Origin: an uncultured Eubacteriales bacterium
GTDB taxonomy: Bacteria > Bacillota > Clostridia > Oscillospirales > Acutalibacteraceae
Length of the DNA: 5,873 nucleotides
Direction: 5' to 3'
Assembly: GCA_900320415.1 (NCBI GenBank)
Contig: ONSE01000222.1
Location: 1 to 5,873 of the forward strand
The notes beneath the pieces are model-generated. The model saw only the letters and a program-made list of their open reading frames with translations, searched no databases and was not told the origin of the DNA. This document shows, piece after piece, positions 5,104 to 5,873 of the stretch. The position numbers and the translations under genes were made by a program. Within the stretch, counting starts at the first letter, position 1. Each line of letters begins with the position of its first letter.

Positions 5104-5873
5104 GTGAGAAAAATCATTTCAATCGCGGTGGTGCTGGCGCTGCTTCTCAGCGTCTGCATGACAGGATGTCAGGGCGGCGGCTCCCCGCAGACGGAGACGG
5201 CAGACGAAGCCGTCAAAGAGGAAAAAACGGCAAAAGCCACATCCGCGACCTACGCGGAAAGTCTGTTTGACACAAGCTTCGTCCACGAAATCAACGTGGA
5301 GATCGGAGAGGACGACTGGGAGGATCTGCTCGCCAATCCGCTCAAGAAAACCAAGTACGCCGCCGATGTGACCATCGACGGCAACAGGGCGGAGAATGTA
5401 TCCTTTGCCACAAAGGGAAATACTTCTCTGTCACAGGTCGCGTCCTCGGATTCCGACCGCTACAGCTTCAAGATCAATTTCGGAAAATTTGAAAAAGGAC
5501 AGACCTATCAGGGGCTTGACAAGCTCAATCTGAACAACATCATGTCCGACGCGACCTACATGAAGGACTACCTTTCCTACATGATCATGCGTGAGGCGGG
5601 CGTAAGCGCGTCGCTGACGAGCTACGTTTCACTCTCTGTCAACGGCAGGCAGCACGGTCTGTATATCGCGGTTGAGGATGTGTCGGATTCCTTCCTGGAG
5701 CGCAACTATCAGAATGCGGACGGGGCGCTTTACAAGCCGGAGACCGAGCGCCTGGATAACGCGGACGGCGGGCCCGGACAGAAGGACGGACAAATGCCGC
5801 AGGGAGACTTTCAGCCCCCGACCAACGAGGACGGCAGCGCAGAGATGCCGCAGGGCGGAATGCAGCCGCCGTC
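5104..5873 (+). CDS. CotH-family protein kinase-like lipoprotein, 3'-truncated by window edge
   Basis: Open from the GTG at 5104 to the window end (256 codons plus two bases), with GGAGGG (5090-5095) eight bases upstream. Residues 1-22 are a lipoprotein signal: MRKIISIAVVLALLLSVCMTGC, with the MTGC lipobox and Cys22 as the acylated residue, so the protein is anchored outside the cell. A hydrophilic linker (23-56) leads to the CotH fold, with HEINVEIGEDDWEDLLANP (61-79), the TKGNTSLS loop (103-110), YSFKINF (120-126), LDKLNLNN (138-145), GLYIAVEDVSDSFLERNY (185-202) and LYKPE (209-213). CotH proteins are atypical kinases first known from spore coats; clostridial lipoprotein versions have mostly unknown substrates. 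A Gly/Pro/Gln/Met-rich insert begins near 220 and repeats MPQGDFQPP (231-239) as MPQGGMQPP (248-256). Catalytic residues downstream of the insert are outside the window. It is divergent from the two-component operon. Confidence 0.88.
   Translation, partial: MRKIISIAVVLALLLSVCMTGCQGGGSPQTETADEAVKEEKTAKATSATYAESLFDTSFVHEINVEIGEDDWEDLLANPLKKTKYAADVTIDGNRAENVSFATKGNTSLSQVASSDSDRYSFKINFGKFEKGQTYQGLDKLNLNNIMSDATYMKDYLSYMIMREAGVSASLTSYVSLSVNGRQHGLYIAVEDVSDSFLERNYQNADGALYKPETERLDNADGGPGQKDGQMPQGDFQPPTNEDGSAEMPQGGMQPP
5794..5871 (+). repeat. Imperfect in-frame coding repeat in the CotH-like gene
   Basis: The 27-bp unit at 5794-5820 recurs at 5845-5871, encoding MPQGDFQPP and MPQGGMQPP with a 51-bp period. 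Both begin with the same bases ATGCCGCAGGG. The repeat sits in a low-complexity insert within the kinase-like fold, and may continue past the window edge. Such tracts are prone to length change by slippage. Confidence 0.7.

Overview
The window reads as a mid-GC, Gram-positive gut-type Clostridia genome (Oscillospirales/Ruminococcaceae-like). This is inferred from strong GGAGG-type ribosome binding sites, a Firmicutes-style CotH-like lipoprotein kinase, a compact OmpR-type two-component operon and AT-rich intergenic DNA between GC-richer genes. No rRNA, tRNA, CRISPR array, transposase or phage gene is visible.

Layout. (1) 1-53: one copy of an exact 38-bp repeat, lying directly against the stop codon of the first gene. 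(2) 54-1280, minus: a complete FabF-type beta-ketoacyl-ACP synthase. (3) 1281-1505: an AT-rich divergent control region with face-to-face promoter candidates, several short palindromes and a 19-bp near-repeat spaced exactly 100 bp. (4) 1506-2414, plus: a complete LysR-family regulator. (5) 2415-2567: the second copy of the 38-bp repeat, here inside a 62-bp hairpin element, then a strong intrinsic terminator. (6) 2568-4232 and 4236-4910, minus: a sensor histidine kinase and, upstream of it, an OmpR/PhoB-class response regulator, almost touching and probably one operon. (7) 4911-5103: a second divergent control region with a good promoter for the two-component operon and, facing the other way, an extended -10 promoter preceded by tandem 11-bp units. 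(8) 5104 to the window end, plus: the first 256 residues of a CotH-family lipoprotein, cut by the window edge.

How the genes may work together. Two regulator-target pairs are suggested by divergent layout: LysR with fabF (membrane fatty-acid elongation), and the two-component system with the CotH-like lipoprotein (cell-surface protein kinase fold). The second pair has the better sequence support, because the tandem 11-bp units at the CotH promoter have the geometry used by OmpR/PhoB-family regulators. The two modules converge on the shared terminator at about 2538-2566. The 38-bp direct repeats bracket the fabF-lysR pair, so that pair could be a recombinable cassette; this is inference.
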